Notes: generated by a model from the sequence alone, not told the origin. A stretch of 64,000 nt of DNA from Rhipicephalus microplus (GCF_043290135.1 NC_134705.1:101124239-101188238), one strand, 5' to 3'; positions 33,925-45,602 are shown, counted from the stretch's first letter. Numbers and translations are program-made.

Positions 33925-34096
33925 AATCAATTAGCCGCCTACGTCTGAATTTCACCCTCTTAACCTAATGAAAACCAAAACTAGTATGGCAGGGAAACAT
34001 GGCTTGACAAATACGACTCGCTGGTCATGACATGAATACTGTGTAAATCCCGTCGCGCATACGCCATCAAACACTCTCCCCAGACAGTGGAACAGT
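33925..34096 (+). repeat. Dispersed repeat core (copy 2)
   Basis: ATTAGCCGCCTACGTCTG, GGCTTGACAAATACGACTCG, CGCTGGTCATGACATGAATA and CCCAGACAGTGGAACA align in order with 26779-26990. Here it is flanked by TATC on one side and ATGT on the other. Confidence 0.7.
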
Positions 34097-34345
34097 ACAT
34101 GTATGTATGTATGTATGTATGTATGTATGTATGTATGTATGTATGTATGTATGTATGTATGTATGTATGTATGTATGTATGTATGTATGTATGTATGTAT
34201 GTATGTATGTATGTATGTATGTATGTATGTATGTATGTATGTATGTATGTATGTATGTATGCATGTATGTATGTATGTATGTATGTATGTATGTATGTAT
34301 GTATGTATGTATGTATGTATGTATGTATGTATGTATGTATGTATG
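34097..34345 (+). repeat. (ATGT)n microsatellite, about 250 bp
   Basis: About 62 units with a single GCATG interruption near 34260. All long frames here are repeat artefacts. Confidence 0.98.
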
Positions 34346-34559
34346 CAAGCACATTAAACTTCGTCGTTTTCGCCGGTACAGAGCCATCATGATCGTTTTT
34401 TCTTGTTCGTGTTCGAAGCCGAGACCGACACAGCAGGAAAATGGGTTCACGGGGCCCTCCTTGGTGAAGTCCTCTAGCGTATTTTAGTCTACCGGAGCTG
34501 GGTCGAAATCCTGAAGTCCTCCTGTAGTTGCATCCAACCTAGAGGTATGCTCCGGTCAC

Positions 34560-36085
34560 TGCTTGCACACAGCCTCCCCCACAGCTATGCAGACATCAAA
34601 TAGAACCCCTAGCCCAAACAACCTCTCTGTCGCACGTTCTCCAGCGTACGGTTATCAAACAGGCGCTCTGGACAAGGCATCGGACTGGTGTGCGCGCATA
34701 GGGTTGACACTATCTTCCGCAAAGACGGCATTCATGTCTATCACTAACAAACGAGGCTGCCGTCGCCTCCTCCAGACGCCGATTTGTTTGAACCTAAATG
34801 GCCAAATCCTCACTCTTGCATCCACAATCCGTGTGCTCGGGGTCTAACTGGACACATCTGGCTCGAGAATTCGTAGGACTGCTCTGCTCGACGGAAGAGT
34901 GCTAATACCCACCATCTCATCTGTCGCATTCCTCAAAAGACCGGAGGTGCCCGTGTGTTCGTGCGATCAATCCTACAATCTCGGCTGTTTATCAAGCTCA
35001 GTTTCAACGACGGACATTGAGAGATTGGGACTTGCTCGAAACCGCCAACCCAGATTTCATGAGGGCGTAAAAATGCCTTCCTCGTATAACACCCATTGCG
35101 ATACTCTAGGCGAAAGCGCTGCTCAATGCCATGGACAAAATTGTACACCAGCGTCGAGCCGTTCGCTACCTTAAGAGTCAAGCTGTTCCTGCAGCAGCGG
35201 CTCTAGCCCACTACTATAATTAAACGCTGCCACAGCCTGGCGCACCGTTGGCAGAAGTTCCAACATGGCTCAAAGAACAGGCCAGCAATAACTGACCACT
35301 GACCCGCCCGCGACAAGTGGTGCAGGAGGGCGTCATCACTACCTTCGACCACTTGCTAGCGGTATACGTAGGCGTAGCTATCAATAGCTGCGTTCTGCAC
35401 ACCAGTCTCGTATGCCACGTGCTACACGAAACTGAACATACAAGTTCTTACGTAACAGAGGTACCGTTTCAGTCAGTATTAGTGGAGGTCACTGCAATAC
35501 GGGACGGGTCACCTGTAATGATATCCAAAATGAATTACTTCTCACATGATAAATTCCTTGTGTATACGGACTCCACGCCGGCAGTTCAAGAGCTGTGAAA
35601 AGTGACCAGCGCCCTCGATATAGCCTCGAATATACACCGTCTGATTCACTAATGCATCTGGCCTCTCCACGTATATTGTGGACCCGCCGGTCAGCACCAG
35701 CTCAATCGGAAGCAGATGCCACTTGCCGTCCAGCGGCTGTTCAACACCCTCTGCGTCTACTTCAATTGCAGGAGTCAAGGCGCCGCCTTGACTCCTGCAA
35801 TCCGGTCTACATGGACATCCGGTGCACAGCCTCCCCCAACGACATGCCCATTCTGCGTTGCTCCAGCTACAGAGGCAACGCTCGATCACCTATTGCGAAC
35901 CTGTTCGGGCTTTCACCGGGCTCGCACTCGCCATATACGTGGCCTTCACCACCACCGCGGCCGACCACCTGACATGACGCGCTAGATAAACTGTCCAATG
36001 CATAGACCACTCCTGGCCTTCATACAGGAAACATACCTTTTAGTTTTCATTTAACAGTTGCCATAGGGCATAGTGGTGCCAATAT
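34560..36085 (+). pseudogene. R1/LOA/I-group LINE ORF2 C-terminal part (copy 1)
   Basis: LDKASDWCARIGLTLSSAKT and ICLNLNGQILTLASTIRVLG are the region after the catalytic reverse transcriptase box. VSTTDIERLGLARNRQPRFH follows. An RNase H region is partly visible (VYTDSTPAVQEL near 35560-35598). Near the end TTCPFCVAPATEATLDHLLR leading to TC is a CCHC-type zinc motif as in R1/LOA/I-group ORF2 tails. Frames change several times and no catalytic FADD box remains. An inverted copy lies at 60216-62300. A perfect 35-base palindrome (35766-35800) interrupts the tail region. Confidence 0.75.
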
Positions 36086-36285
36086 AATAAAGATAGTTTC
36101 CAGCTTATGACCCGGTGAGTAAGTGTAGAGGAAGAAGAAAGGGCATTAACCCATCGTTTCGTTTTTTGTAGAGTGGTAAGCTCATGTCATGAATCCTAAC
36201 TCTTCGTCACAGGTACTGTGGTCAAAGGGACGTAGAGAGGGGTTCACTGTTAAAGGAAACACAACTATCTTTTCATTACGATTAA
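36086..36285 (+). repeat. Non-LINE flank shared with the inverted copy at 60 kb
   Basis: Beyond the LINE 3' end, AAGTGTAGAGGAAGAAGAAAG, ATTAACCCAT and CATGTCATGAATCCTA continue to match the reverse complement of 59990-60215, at roughly 80% by eye. So either the LINE 3' UTR is longer than it looks or the whole block was duplicated. Confidence 0.65.
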
Positions 36286-36289
36286 CGTG

Positions 36290-37070
36290 GGTGGGTTTCC
36301 TCCTCAATTTGATTGAGTATGTGCGTGCCGCTCCTCGGCTGCGATGATGGCTACGTACTGCAACACCGCACTACTACAACTACGACCACCACAACTACTA
36401 TTACTACACACATCGCGGACGCATGACCCACGGCATAAGGAGCTTCGCCCCCAAACGTCTTGGTTATAGAAACCTGTCCCCTGACCAGAAGGAGCTGCGT
36501 GACCGGCACGAGCCCATCCAGAGTTTGTTGACGTTGGCCGTTAGGCACACGCTGAAAACGGACGTGCACATGTATCCTCGTGTATCCCTGCGGCAATCTG
36601 CACGCTCACGCGGGCGAATTTCCGCCAGGCATTGCGTTGCCCCGTCTAAAAGTCACTGACATTGGTTATTAGGGGCAGGCAGAAAATAGATGCGTGCATG
36701 CGTCCTCCGTGTACCCCGGCAAAAATCCGCCCTGTAAAGCCAGGCGCCAGACGCGCGCATCGCCTTCCGTTCTTACTAACCCCGTCTCAATGTTGCTTTT
36801 TGATCCGCTAGGCTATATTTTACCACGCTGCAGTCAATTCAGAAAACGACTGCACAGCGCTACTAGAATTATGCCTGAATTGAATATGCGTCACAGTTAT
36901 TAAGTGATGAAGAACAATTCATTAAAGACTTCATCCATTGCACGACCCACTCGTTAAGCAATTCGCATTGTGGAACACTTGGTTGTTATTTTCCTCTTTT
37001 AAAACACTTTATTACTCCTACTAACGCGTCTCTTTCCCGACATCAAGCTGGCCTAAGGCAACTTTGCATC
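36290..37070. other. Unassigned; short trinucleotide-rich tract
   Basis: A CTA/CAA/ACC-rich tract lies at 36365-36412, followed by CGCGGACGCATGACCCACGG, which may belong to a dispersed repeat. No gene could be supported. Confidence 0.4.
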
Positions 37071-37079
37071 GGAGTTTCA

Positions 37080-38600
37080 TGCACTTCATTGGCTCTACAT
37101 TCTGCTTCTGGACACGAACGAGTGCGGAAGTGAAATGGCTGGCTCATCAAGAGCTCTGAAAGCAGCTGACGCTGGCCGCGGTTGCTCCGTGCACACCACT
37201 GCACAAGGACTACCATTTCGTTCTGTTACCATTGCCATCAGAAGGACTTGGACACACATCGGTTCTGCAATGAAAGACCACAGGGCGCCCTCACGTGATT
37301 GATGGATTCCGAAAATCGCTCTAGCAAGTAGCCATCGTCATATAGGAGCGTATCAGATATCACACGTCTGAATTCTTACCCAAGCCCAACAAGGCACTTT
37401 TGGACGCTGGCCTAATCTGCTTGAAAGACTGGCCTTGCCTCGTCATTGACACAGACAGGGATAAAGTACGTCTCAAGGTGCACTGGGTAGCCTTTTATGT
37501 CAATGCAGAGATTGTAGGGTGCGCCTTCCGAGAGTACCGTGAAATTACAGAATACATCAGGGACAAGTGGGGAGATGAAGGCTTCGAAGGAGTTAAGTCA
37601 AGTACAAGATTCCTCCGGCTATTACTAAAAGAAGGCGTTACTTCTGATGGCAAACCACACCAGATGTGACTCAGAAGCGGTACAACACTGATGGTCTTGC
37701 CAGGTCGAGCCCCATTTTGCCTGCGTGGTCCAAACTCTGGATAGATTCGTCGCGACTGCAGGGTGCCCGGGTGCGCCAGTTGCCATGTTTTTGGGCATGA
37801 GCAGGTGGACTTTACTCGTTATGACGGCAGTGGAACAAGTGGAGAGGAATATGCGGATCACACTGAATTGCTCATGAATGAAGAGTAAGCAGTGAAGGTT
37901 GCGGCATCGGAGACAGCGGTGGAAGCATATTATGCAGTGACGGGGGAGAAGGAGAAGTTTTAGCACGATACAGATCAAAATACAAATATGAGTACTTGAA
38001 TACATCGGCGCTCAACTCGAATGGAGACCCAACAGAAGTTTGAACCAGCCATCAGCCCCGACACTAATTTGGACATGGAAACTGCGGAACTATGCAAGTA
38101 AAAACGACACCCGAATGAGGGAGACGCGGCGCCCGAGCAGCGTCTGGCCCAGAAAGATCAAGGTCAGTGACCAGTGGCTGGTCGCCTGCGTTCGCCATCG
38201 CTTCCACGCGGCAGCGTTGGGACATGCTTTGAGCATCAGCCTGGCAGTAGATTCGTATTCGTAAGGTAAGCGTCGCTCACTCGACTTTCTGTCATCAAGA
38301 TGGTGACAATTAGATTAGCGACGCAAAATGTACGTGGGCTTTCTGCCAAATGGCGGCAAAACTAGCTATACCGTCTTATTGTAGAAGATTTAGACATGGT
38401 TGTTGTACAGGAAATTAAAGTAAAGAGGGAAGAACACGCTGAATGAACGATGCGGACTTTACCTGGAATGTATTATATGTGCGTTTGTGAGGGGGTAGGT
38501 ACGTCTGCAGGGTGCCTAATGGTAAATAGGCAGAGTCTCGGTAGTAAAGTGGAGTCTGTGACAATAGTATATTGTAGGCTCTATACCGTAACTACGTGAC
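37080..38600 (+). pseudogene. LINE relic: ORF1 with zinc knuckles, then endonuclease start
   Basis: Frame 37400-37669 (CLKDWPCLVIDTDRDKVRLK, VHWVAFYVNAEIVGCAFREY) resembles the N-terminal domain of a gag-like LINE ORF1. Downstream, in a shifted frame near 37720-37800, degraded zinc knuckles read RRDCRVPGCASCHVFGHEQ. At 38300 a new frame, MVTIRLATQNVRGLSAKWRQ, is the start of an endonuclease. MVVVQEIKVKREEHAE follows, with the catalytic Glu region QE-x-K, and then CEGVGTSAGCLMVNRQS. It stops within the endonuclease. The order ORF1 to endonuclease fits a two-ORF LINE. The clade is uncertain. Confidence 0.7.
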
Positions 38601-38639
38601 AGGTGGGTTGTTGTTTTATATATGATTTCGCTTTCCAAA

Positions 38640-40110
38640 AAAAAAACTGGAGACATCACTTTTTCCAAACTAACGATAACGCAACGTGCCCCACAGGAGT
38701 CAATTCTAGGCCCCCTTCGTTACTTGCATTACGAAATTATCTAGTAAATACCCGTGAATCCCCTGGAATAAGCATTCTTGCAAACAACGGAGAAGTATTC
38801 TTTGAATGTAAAGAGCTAAAATCACTCCAGTAAAAAATTAAGAATTATTTATCATCTTTATCATGCTGGCTAAAGGAAAATTGCATGCAGTTAAACTTAA
38901 GAAAATCTTTGCCAGTCATATTTCACGTAGTGCATAAAATGATGAATACTGAGTTGAGCGTTACATTTGAAGGGGAGCATATGAATAGAGTCACAACGCA
39001 AAAGATTATTGGTGCAATATTTGAACAGCACCTATCCTGGAATGCACATATTGATGAAGTAGCAGTGGAATTGCAAACTTTGTGGGTTGTTTATACAGAG
39101 CTGCCGTTTTCATCTTTGTGAGGCTGAATAAAACAATGTATTGTGCTCTGTTTTACTCGAAATTCGGCTACAGCTATACAGTATGGCGGACGTCAACACA
39201 AGGCAACTCAACTACTATGAATTAGTGGTACTAAAAAAACTTTCACTACGCTGTTGGAGCAATAAAGGTGAAACCCATAGGATTTAAGAACACGACCATT
39301 ATTTATAAAGCATCAAATGTTGAGGACTAATAAGGTATGCTATTTCAAAATACTACAACCAGTAAATGTATCGTGAAAAATTATGTGTCAATAGCAACAA
39401 AAATGATTCGATGTACTGCTTTAGAGAACAAAAGCGACACATGCCAATAACACAAACAAATTATGGTGAGCAAACTAAGAAATATCAAACCATATCTCTT
39501 CCTAACTGATTGTAAAGAGATTTGGACTTAAAGTTAGTGTAACTGCTTTAAAAACAACTTAAAATGCTATTAATAAACAACGTGAACATTTTCAAGTTGT
39601 GAAATAAATTGCATGCTACTAGTTTGTGTATACAAATGTATTTTTTTCTTTCTCCATAAGGAAATGTCTTACAATATTGAAATAAAAATGTCCTAATTTT
39701 TTGTTTATTTTTTATTTATTTTTGGATAAAGTAATGTACTTAATGAAATGTACTGTCAGTTATGCTATCTTTAATTTTTTTACTTCTGAACAAGATCTTT
39801 TTTTTTTGTTTGGTCACTAGGTATTGTGAACGGTGTTTTTGTTTGTCTTTTCCAATCGGCACTGAAACAATGATTGATTTGTGGGGTTTAACGTCCCAAA
39901 ACCACCATTTGATTATGGGAGACGCTGTAGTGAAGGGTTCCGGAAACAAATAAATATTGTATGCTGCGAACAATTTTCTGTATATTTGCTGTTTCATTTC
40001 TCTCAAACCGGTACAAATGCCTTTCGTCAGCTATTGCTATAACTTTAGACCGTGTACTTTTCTTGTTGTGATTCAAGAAAAATAAAGAAGCTGAATCGGA
40101 ATCTGAATTT
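38640..40110 (+). pseudogene. CR1/L2-like LINE, end of reverse transcriptase and 3' UTR
   Basis: Frame 38885-39121 reads MQLNLRKSLPVIFHVVHKMM and VTTQKIIGAIFEQHLSWNAH, matching the post-FADD region of the minus-strand LINE at 54606-58640 (VTTQKCLGVWFQENLSWENH). Upstream (38700-38860) CWLKEN is still visible. The catalytic box is damaged (AIIGEVFF-like). A tail with AATAAA and GAATCGGAATCTGAATTTGA near 40082-40110 resembles the short 3' repeats of this LINE group. A SINE fragment lies in the 3' part. Confidence 0.65.
39871..39944 (-). repeat. SINE body fragment
   Basis: TGATTGATTTGTGGGGTTTA and ACGTCCCAAAACCACCATTT followed by GATTATGGGAGACGC are the reverse complement of the SINE end seen at 56680-56745 and 63400-63475. 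Only the terminal about 75 bases remain. Confidence 0.8.
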
Positions 40111-40199
40111 GAATGTTTACAATAGTTTATTACTATATTAAAGTGGGATGTGACCATTGTAAACGTAAGATGATCTGAAGTGTAAAAGATACTTCTTCA

Positions 40200-41060
40200 A
40201 AAGAACTTACCAAGTACATGACTGACTGCTCGGAATCAGGCAGAGTACCACAACAGTATAACACAGCTTAGCTTTTACTAATACCTAAACCAGGCAAGCG
40301 GCTACAGTTCGAATCCTTGAGACGACGTTTGCTGACTTCATTTGTAGTAAAACTAATGGAACACACTGTCCCAACAGACTGACCAAGTGTGTCGAGGTTG
40401 ACGACGTTCTTCCACTTACCACCTTCTAGTTATGGAGATATTTGTCGGCACAGAATGCGATACTCCTGCATCCACATTCAATCTTATGGAACACTAGTCC
40501 AAACACCAAAGTTATGCTAGATCAGGTTTATAGAAAGCTTTTGAGACAGCAGGGCATAAACTAATATTTAATGGAATAACAAACTTAGCCTAGGACAGCG
40601 AGTCTATCCTATATTCACGCTTCTTAGGAGAAAAGCGTGCACTAAGACAGCAGAGGTTGAGTTCGAGCAACTACAACTCGAATATGCTGGACATGGGTGA
40701 CAGATATGTTCGATGCTGCAGAGTGTCACTTCGATAGGCGTGCCAGCAAAGCTGCGGAATTTTGACGGCCTTTAATATGCCTTTATTAGTGACAATATTA
40801 CCTTGTGAGTTAGCGATGGCAGTGATGGACAACTTGAGAACACATTACAACGTGTGATACAAACAGTCAGAAAATACTTATCAGGAATCAAACTCTCGTG
40901 TTTGCAGATATATCTGACCTCCTTACTTATAAACCATTATGACGTCATCGAAATACATGCAAACACAAGGAAAAGAACAGCCTGGAAACTCACATTACTA
41001 CGGCAGATAGTAAATCCATACATAAGTTGGACAGGGTCAGAGTACTGAGACTCGTTATTT
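40200..41060 (+). pseudogene. I-group LINE reverse transcriptase relic
   Basis: Over shifting frames: IPKPGKRLQFESLRR, then LLTSFVVKLMEHTV, a KAFETAGH remnant of the first catalytic Asp motif, and GSDGQLENTLQRVIQTVRKY followed by LSGIKLSC. The last is the conserved stretch after the FADD box in I-group LINEs. The catalytic Asp pair is not preserved. There are many stops, and the relic is old. Confidence 0.6.
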
Positions 41061-42031
41061 GAAGCAGTGGCCACTGTGAAGACACCATATGTAAAATAGA
41101 TGATAGGTCCTCTCAAATCACCAGCGCTGAATAGATAAGGTGTGTTCGGCTGCTATTCCTGTAATTGGCGGTCTTTTTTCCCAATACGACACGTTAAAAA
41201 TAAGTTATATTGAATAACAAGTTCCTTTAAACTAAAGAAGTTTGGTGCTTTCATGCGGGAATCGAATGTAGTGTGATAAAAATAGAGGTTAAGGTAACCT
41301 TATTAGTTTCCGAAGAGCGAAAAGGCACAATTGAGCGAAGGCAAGGTTACATTGCGAGTTATCACGCAATGACGCAGTTGAGTTAACATATTTTGCCTCA
41401 GAAAAACAGTCGATTGAACTGGCATCACCTCGTTATAAAAAGCGGCGCATCTGCGCGAATGCCCCTGTATACCTACTTGCAGAGTACTTTCAAGAACTAA
41501 AGTCCTCATACGAGCCTCGAAAGGTGTCAATTTAATGCAAAATATTTGTTCTCGCTTGTTGCCGCTTTTTAAACCAGACTTTTACTTTTATTTGTTAGAA
41601 GAGGAAATTGGCTCCCAATTTTCAACCAATTTTACTGCTGCTACAGTTATACTGCACGGATTGAGCGTACAGGCTAAGCACTACCACCTACGTGAGTGAT
41701 GGCAGTTCAGACAGACATGTGACACATCACGAGGTAAATAAAAATAGCACTAATTGATTAGGGGCGCAACAGTTAAGATCGGTGCATTTAATACGTGGAG
41801 GTGCATCTCAGCCATTTCTAACCAAACTTCGCTCCATCAATGTCGGCCGTTATTTTCACTATGTAGTCCCAGCGAAGCTGCCGTTATTGCCGTCTGCGCC
41901 ATGGTACTTTGTGAGTGAGCCAGTCTAGTTTACAGATGACGTACAGCTCTTGAACATCACCCGACTTTGACGTATTGCCATTATCTTGTATCCTTTCCTG
42001 AGTAGTTCTGCTGAAAAGGCGCTTACGAGAA
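41061..42031. other. No confirmed gene; upstream region of the secreted-peptide gene
   Basis: TTATAAAAAG at about 41434 is TATA-like but has no good initiator at the right distance. A 54-codon ATG frame at 41535-41699 has no signal peptide or homology and is probably chance. Confidence 0.35.
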
Positions 42032-42062
42032 TATAAGACGATGCAACTTCAGCTTTTTCAGT
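42032..42062 (+). promoter_or_regulatory. Core promoter: TATA box plus initiator
   Basis: TATAAG at 42032-42037 and the arthropod initiator TCAGT at 42058-42062. The putative start A (42060) lies 28 bases from the first T of the TATA box, which is canonical spacing. The ATG follows after a 33-base leader. Confidence 0.6.
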
Positions 42063-42092
42063 AAAGCGTCAGAGGATTGAAACCACAGCAGT

Positions 42093-42263
42093 ATGGCTAA
42101 GATGCTGAGAACGGCACTTGTTGCAGTCTTTCTTGCCGCTATAGTAGAGAAGTTCACTTCAACTGCTGAGCTCACTTCCGTACCAGTTAAAGAACGATCC
42201 GGTATACCAACTGATAGAGCCGATGCTGAATATGATTTTGAACTAAAAGACATTTTGAACTAA
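42093..42263 (+). CDS. Small secreted peptide precursor, 56 residues, intronless
   Basis: An ATG frame of 57 codons lies between a canonical promoter and an AATAAA. Residues 1-25 form a textbook signal peptide: MAKMLRT basic start, LVAVFLAAIV hydrophobic core and FTSTA before a predicted cleavage after Ala25 (Ser at -3, Ala at -1). The mature peptide would be about 31 residues, with a mixed basic-proline N-terminal half (PVKERSGIP) and an acidic-aromatic C-terminal half (DAEYDFELKDI). It has no cysteine. No good splice donor occurs in the frame, which supports a single exon. The short acidic Asp-Phe-Glu tail after a basic segment is the layout of small tick salivary thrombin inhibitors of the variegin/hirudin-like kind. 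That is an analogy in layout only. I do not recognise the gene itself. It was too short for a 60-codon ORF cut-off. Confidence 0.6.
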   Translation: MAKMLRTALVAVFLAAIVEKFTSTAELTSVPVKERSGIPTDRADAEYDFELKDILN

Positions 42264-42365
42264 AACTCATAGTTTATATTGCTGGATGTGAAGCGTTCTC
42301 ACACCACTTTGCTTTTCAGTGCTTTTTTTTGCGGTGACTTGCTACAGTAGTCACCGTGTCTGGCA

Positions 42366-42371
42366 AATAAA
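42366..42371 (+). terminator. Polyadenylation signal AATAAA
   Basis: AATAAA lies 103 bases after the stop codon of the secreted-peptide gene. A second AATAAA is at 42407-42412. The predicted transcript is about 330 nt. Confidence 0.55.
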
Positions 42372-42419
42372 GTTACTTTCTTGGACTAAATCAAAAATGA
42401 ACATTCAATAAATGTTTAG

Positions 42420-43874
42420 AAAAATTGGCAGTAGTCGTGCCAATTCTAAAGAAACAACAGAGAAGGTTGGCCTTTTTTGTCTCTATTATTGCGATATCAT
42501 TCGAATGGAGGTTGCCAACAGCTTTTTGCCGTTGTTATGTTTCGTATAAACTACAAATCGATTGCGTCCCCCTCCCCCGGCATTTTTTGTTTTACTCGCC
42601 GCTAGAAGTGCGCGAATGGTATATTTTCGGCAAAGCAAGCATTTCGTTTTATGATGGCTTGTGGTAGTAACCATTTTTCGATGACTTATAATATATGTTC
42701 CATCTTTTATATGTAAAGATCACTTTCAGTCAGCTCTTCTGAAAAATTTTTCATCGTATCGCCCTTCCAGCGCGGGCCAGTTTCGATAAATAAATAAATA
42801 AATAATAAACAAATAAACGAATAAAACCGGGATGATGAACGACTCTGAAGATGAGGTGAAAAAAAAAACGACCCATCTTTATTGTACGGAGGGCATAAGT
42901 GATAGGGTAATGCCGCGCACCAGGCCTGTCATCGCTTTCTACTCAAGCAGAACAGATAGGCCTATGCAAAGGTAAGGGAGAGGGGGAGGGATGATGTGTC
43001 CATCCAGCAGCAACTGTGTACATTGACTTTAAAAGCACGCTCGCGACTTACGACACGCGCGTTATTCCGCTAGGCATCACAGGCGACTGTTTTACTAGTT
43101 TATTGCTCAACAACCAAAATGAAGAGCCTGTGCGAAAAGTCGGTCTTTCTTCGGATTAGCGATGACCTCTTGGAGAAGCGGTTCGTAGAGTTACGTGCAC
43201 ATCTGATTCAAGCGACTTAGCTGGCAGCCCTACTTCCTAAATTACAATTTGTTGCTATGGCATTCATTTTCTAGCTCTTTTGGTGAGAGAAAAATTTCCA
43301 TTTCCTTCTTTATATGAACATTTCTGTCTGTTATTGCCCTCTCTTTCTCTCTATTGTTTTCTTTATTTTTCTGTCTCTGTTTCGCTTGTCCATTTCTGTC
43401 GATCTCTTTTCCCTGTCTGCGTCATTTTTGTGTCCTATTGATTCCTTTCCTTCCTTTACCTCACTCTTTTCGTGTTTTTATTTCTTTATATTTCAATGTA
43501 CTCGTTGCGCCACTGATGCGAGTTATCAATTCCCACACCGAAAAACTGACCCAGTGTGGGAGCGCGTGCCAGGCTCACGTGTTCCAGAAGCAACCTAAAC
43601 AGTAAGAGGATAAAAAAAGTTTGGGCTGGCCAAGTCTTAACGTTAGTAGAAAATTATTTTTGTTTCATTGCATCAACAAGAGTACAGGGTGCATTGTCGA
43701 ATCGCGCATAGGCTATGTGTTCCCAATGGCACACTTAGAAAAATAGGACGTTTCACCGGAACTGCTTGTCCCGCTCCCACTTCGGAAGAAAAGCTCCACC
43801 TCTCTTCCTTCCCTTCGAGAAAAAATTTCGCTGCTATTAAAGTACAGTCGTTGTCGCCGTCGCTACGTGCGAAG
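42420..43874. other. No gene recognised; pyrimidine-rich tract
   Basis: A TAAA-rich tract lies near 42788-42825 and a long T/C-rich tract at about 43325-43500. Around 43700-43870 the sequence (GGAAGAAAAGCTCCACC) may belong to a dispersed repeat. No exon could be supported. Confidence 0.4.
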
Positions 43875-44025
43875 TCGTAACTACCACCGCGGTCGACCAT
43901 ATGACTTAACGTGCTAGACGCACGGTCGTCTACATGGGCTGCTTGTGGCCGTTGTAGAGCAAGCCTAACCAATGCTTTTGATTAAACTTAAGCCACAAAG
44001 AGAAGTGGCGCCAATAAAAAAGTAT
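43875..44025 (+). repeat. 3' tail fragment of the R1/LOA/I-group LINE (third copy)
   Basis: ACTACCACCGCGGTCGACCA, TAACGTGCTAGACG and GTGGCGCCAATAAAAAAG align with 35950-36085 (ACCACCGCGGCCGACCACCT, GCGCTAGATAAA, GTGGTGCCAATATAATAAAG). It is a short 3'-end insertion. Confidence 0.6.
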
Positions 44026-45600
44026 TCTTTATTGTGAGCAGCTACGAGGTTTTGCAAGCAGAAACACCAGCAGTTAGACAGTCTATACTGTAGTTTGGCA
44101 AAAAACACAGCCAGGTTTCGATTGGCACACAAACGAGATGCCTATTGCATTCGCGTAATCTGGGCGGCTTGCATTTTGATGGAATTGAAACTATCCAGCT
44201 GTGAGACGCATTTTACAGCAAATTCTATCTATGGCTAGACGAAATAAAAAAAAGGGTTGCCTCGAAAAACAATAACGGTGTCCCTTGGCAGCTTGATCAT
44301 TGACGTCGTTCATCTATTTGCTGCTGTTCCGCCGAGCCCGCATGCAGCACTTTCAGCTTGCATCATCCACATAGTGAGGGAACGGGTGACACGAACACCC
44401 AAACACCACCCAACGCCGAAGAACTATTTGCCTCAAACTAAAGTTAATTATTTTACTCCAACTAAAGTAAACCTCACTTTGGTTGGAGATAAACGTTTTT
44501 TCCTGTTAACCTACCAAGCCAGACAGACTTTTTCATAACATTCTATAAACAGCGCCGATAGCTGTTCTGTGAGAACATTTACGTTTGACGGGCCGTTGTA
44601 GTGATTCAGTCACAAGAACGGGCCAGGTTGTGAATCTGAAACAGCATCTGCACACTGACGAACCTAAGACCTTCCAAGCCGAAATGCAAGGGACAAAGGC
44701 GAGCCGACGAAGCGGGGTTGCATACAGAGTAGTGTCACGGTGGCAATGGCGACAATGTATTCTCTGGGACCGGTGCCCACTCTCGGCGCAATTTTCTCGA
44801 GCAGTATTTCAACTTCGGCTGCGAATTGTGCAACCCCTTTTCACCTAACATTTTCGCTTCGTCGGTTAACCATCTGCAGAGAGTGCTTGGGCGGAGTTAT
44901 TTTCTTTCAGCGAAGAAGCTGTTCAGGCTTGCCAAAAGTTCTGAAGTGTTCGCAGAAACTCAGTTATCCATGTGCCACAGGTATTCGGCAAGCCCCACTA
45001 CCGAGTATAGCAGGTGCAAAGAAATAATGCCGATAGCGTGGGGGAGCTGAGCTAAGAAGAATAATTGAGAACAATGGGTAAGGAGTTTATGGGTGAGGAG
45101 GGGGTGCAAACGTAATAAATGTAGGAGTTATGATGTAAGGACACTGCAAGTTAGACTGAGGTGAGTGTTAAGGGAGAACTCAGGTTGTAGAACTATCGAT
45201 GAGGCAGAAAATGAGGAGGATGAGTAAATGAAACGAAATAAAACTTCTCGGCAGAGAACCAATCCAATGTGTGTACGCGTAGTCCTAAGGCGAGCTTCGT
45301 AACTACAAGGGCGTACATTGCTGTTAAACCTGCCTTAGGATCATATACAAACCAAGCATTTGTACCTATTTCGTCGCTTTGCTGCTTGTGAGTTCAATAA
45401 GTTTAAAAGCGTGGCCTGCGCACTGGGTCTTTGTTCCTCCTGATTGATTGTTGCAGCGTTAATAGTTGAATCTGCCGGTACATTTACCTGTATAAACGGA
45501 GCCACGCCAAACTACGAGACAGTGTCACGAAAACTCAGGCGGGTGCTTCGTACCATCGCGTAGCGCTTCATCGTTTCTTTTTTACTGATGCCCTGAACTA
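44026..45600. other. Unassigned, about 1.6 kb
   Basis: Frames of up to 95 codons occur (44257-44538, 44585-44848, 44740-45027) with no recognised motif, signal peptide or consistent splice framing. Confidence 0.35.
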
Positions 45601-45602
45601 AG

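Noticed and set aside
34097..34487. Long frames of MYVC or IHTY repeats on both strands
   Set aside because: They are translations of the (ATGT)n microsatellite in every frame, not genes.
41535..41699. 54-codon ATG frame upstream of the secreted-peptide gene
   Set aside because: No signal peptide, no promoter at the right distance, no homology.
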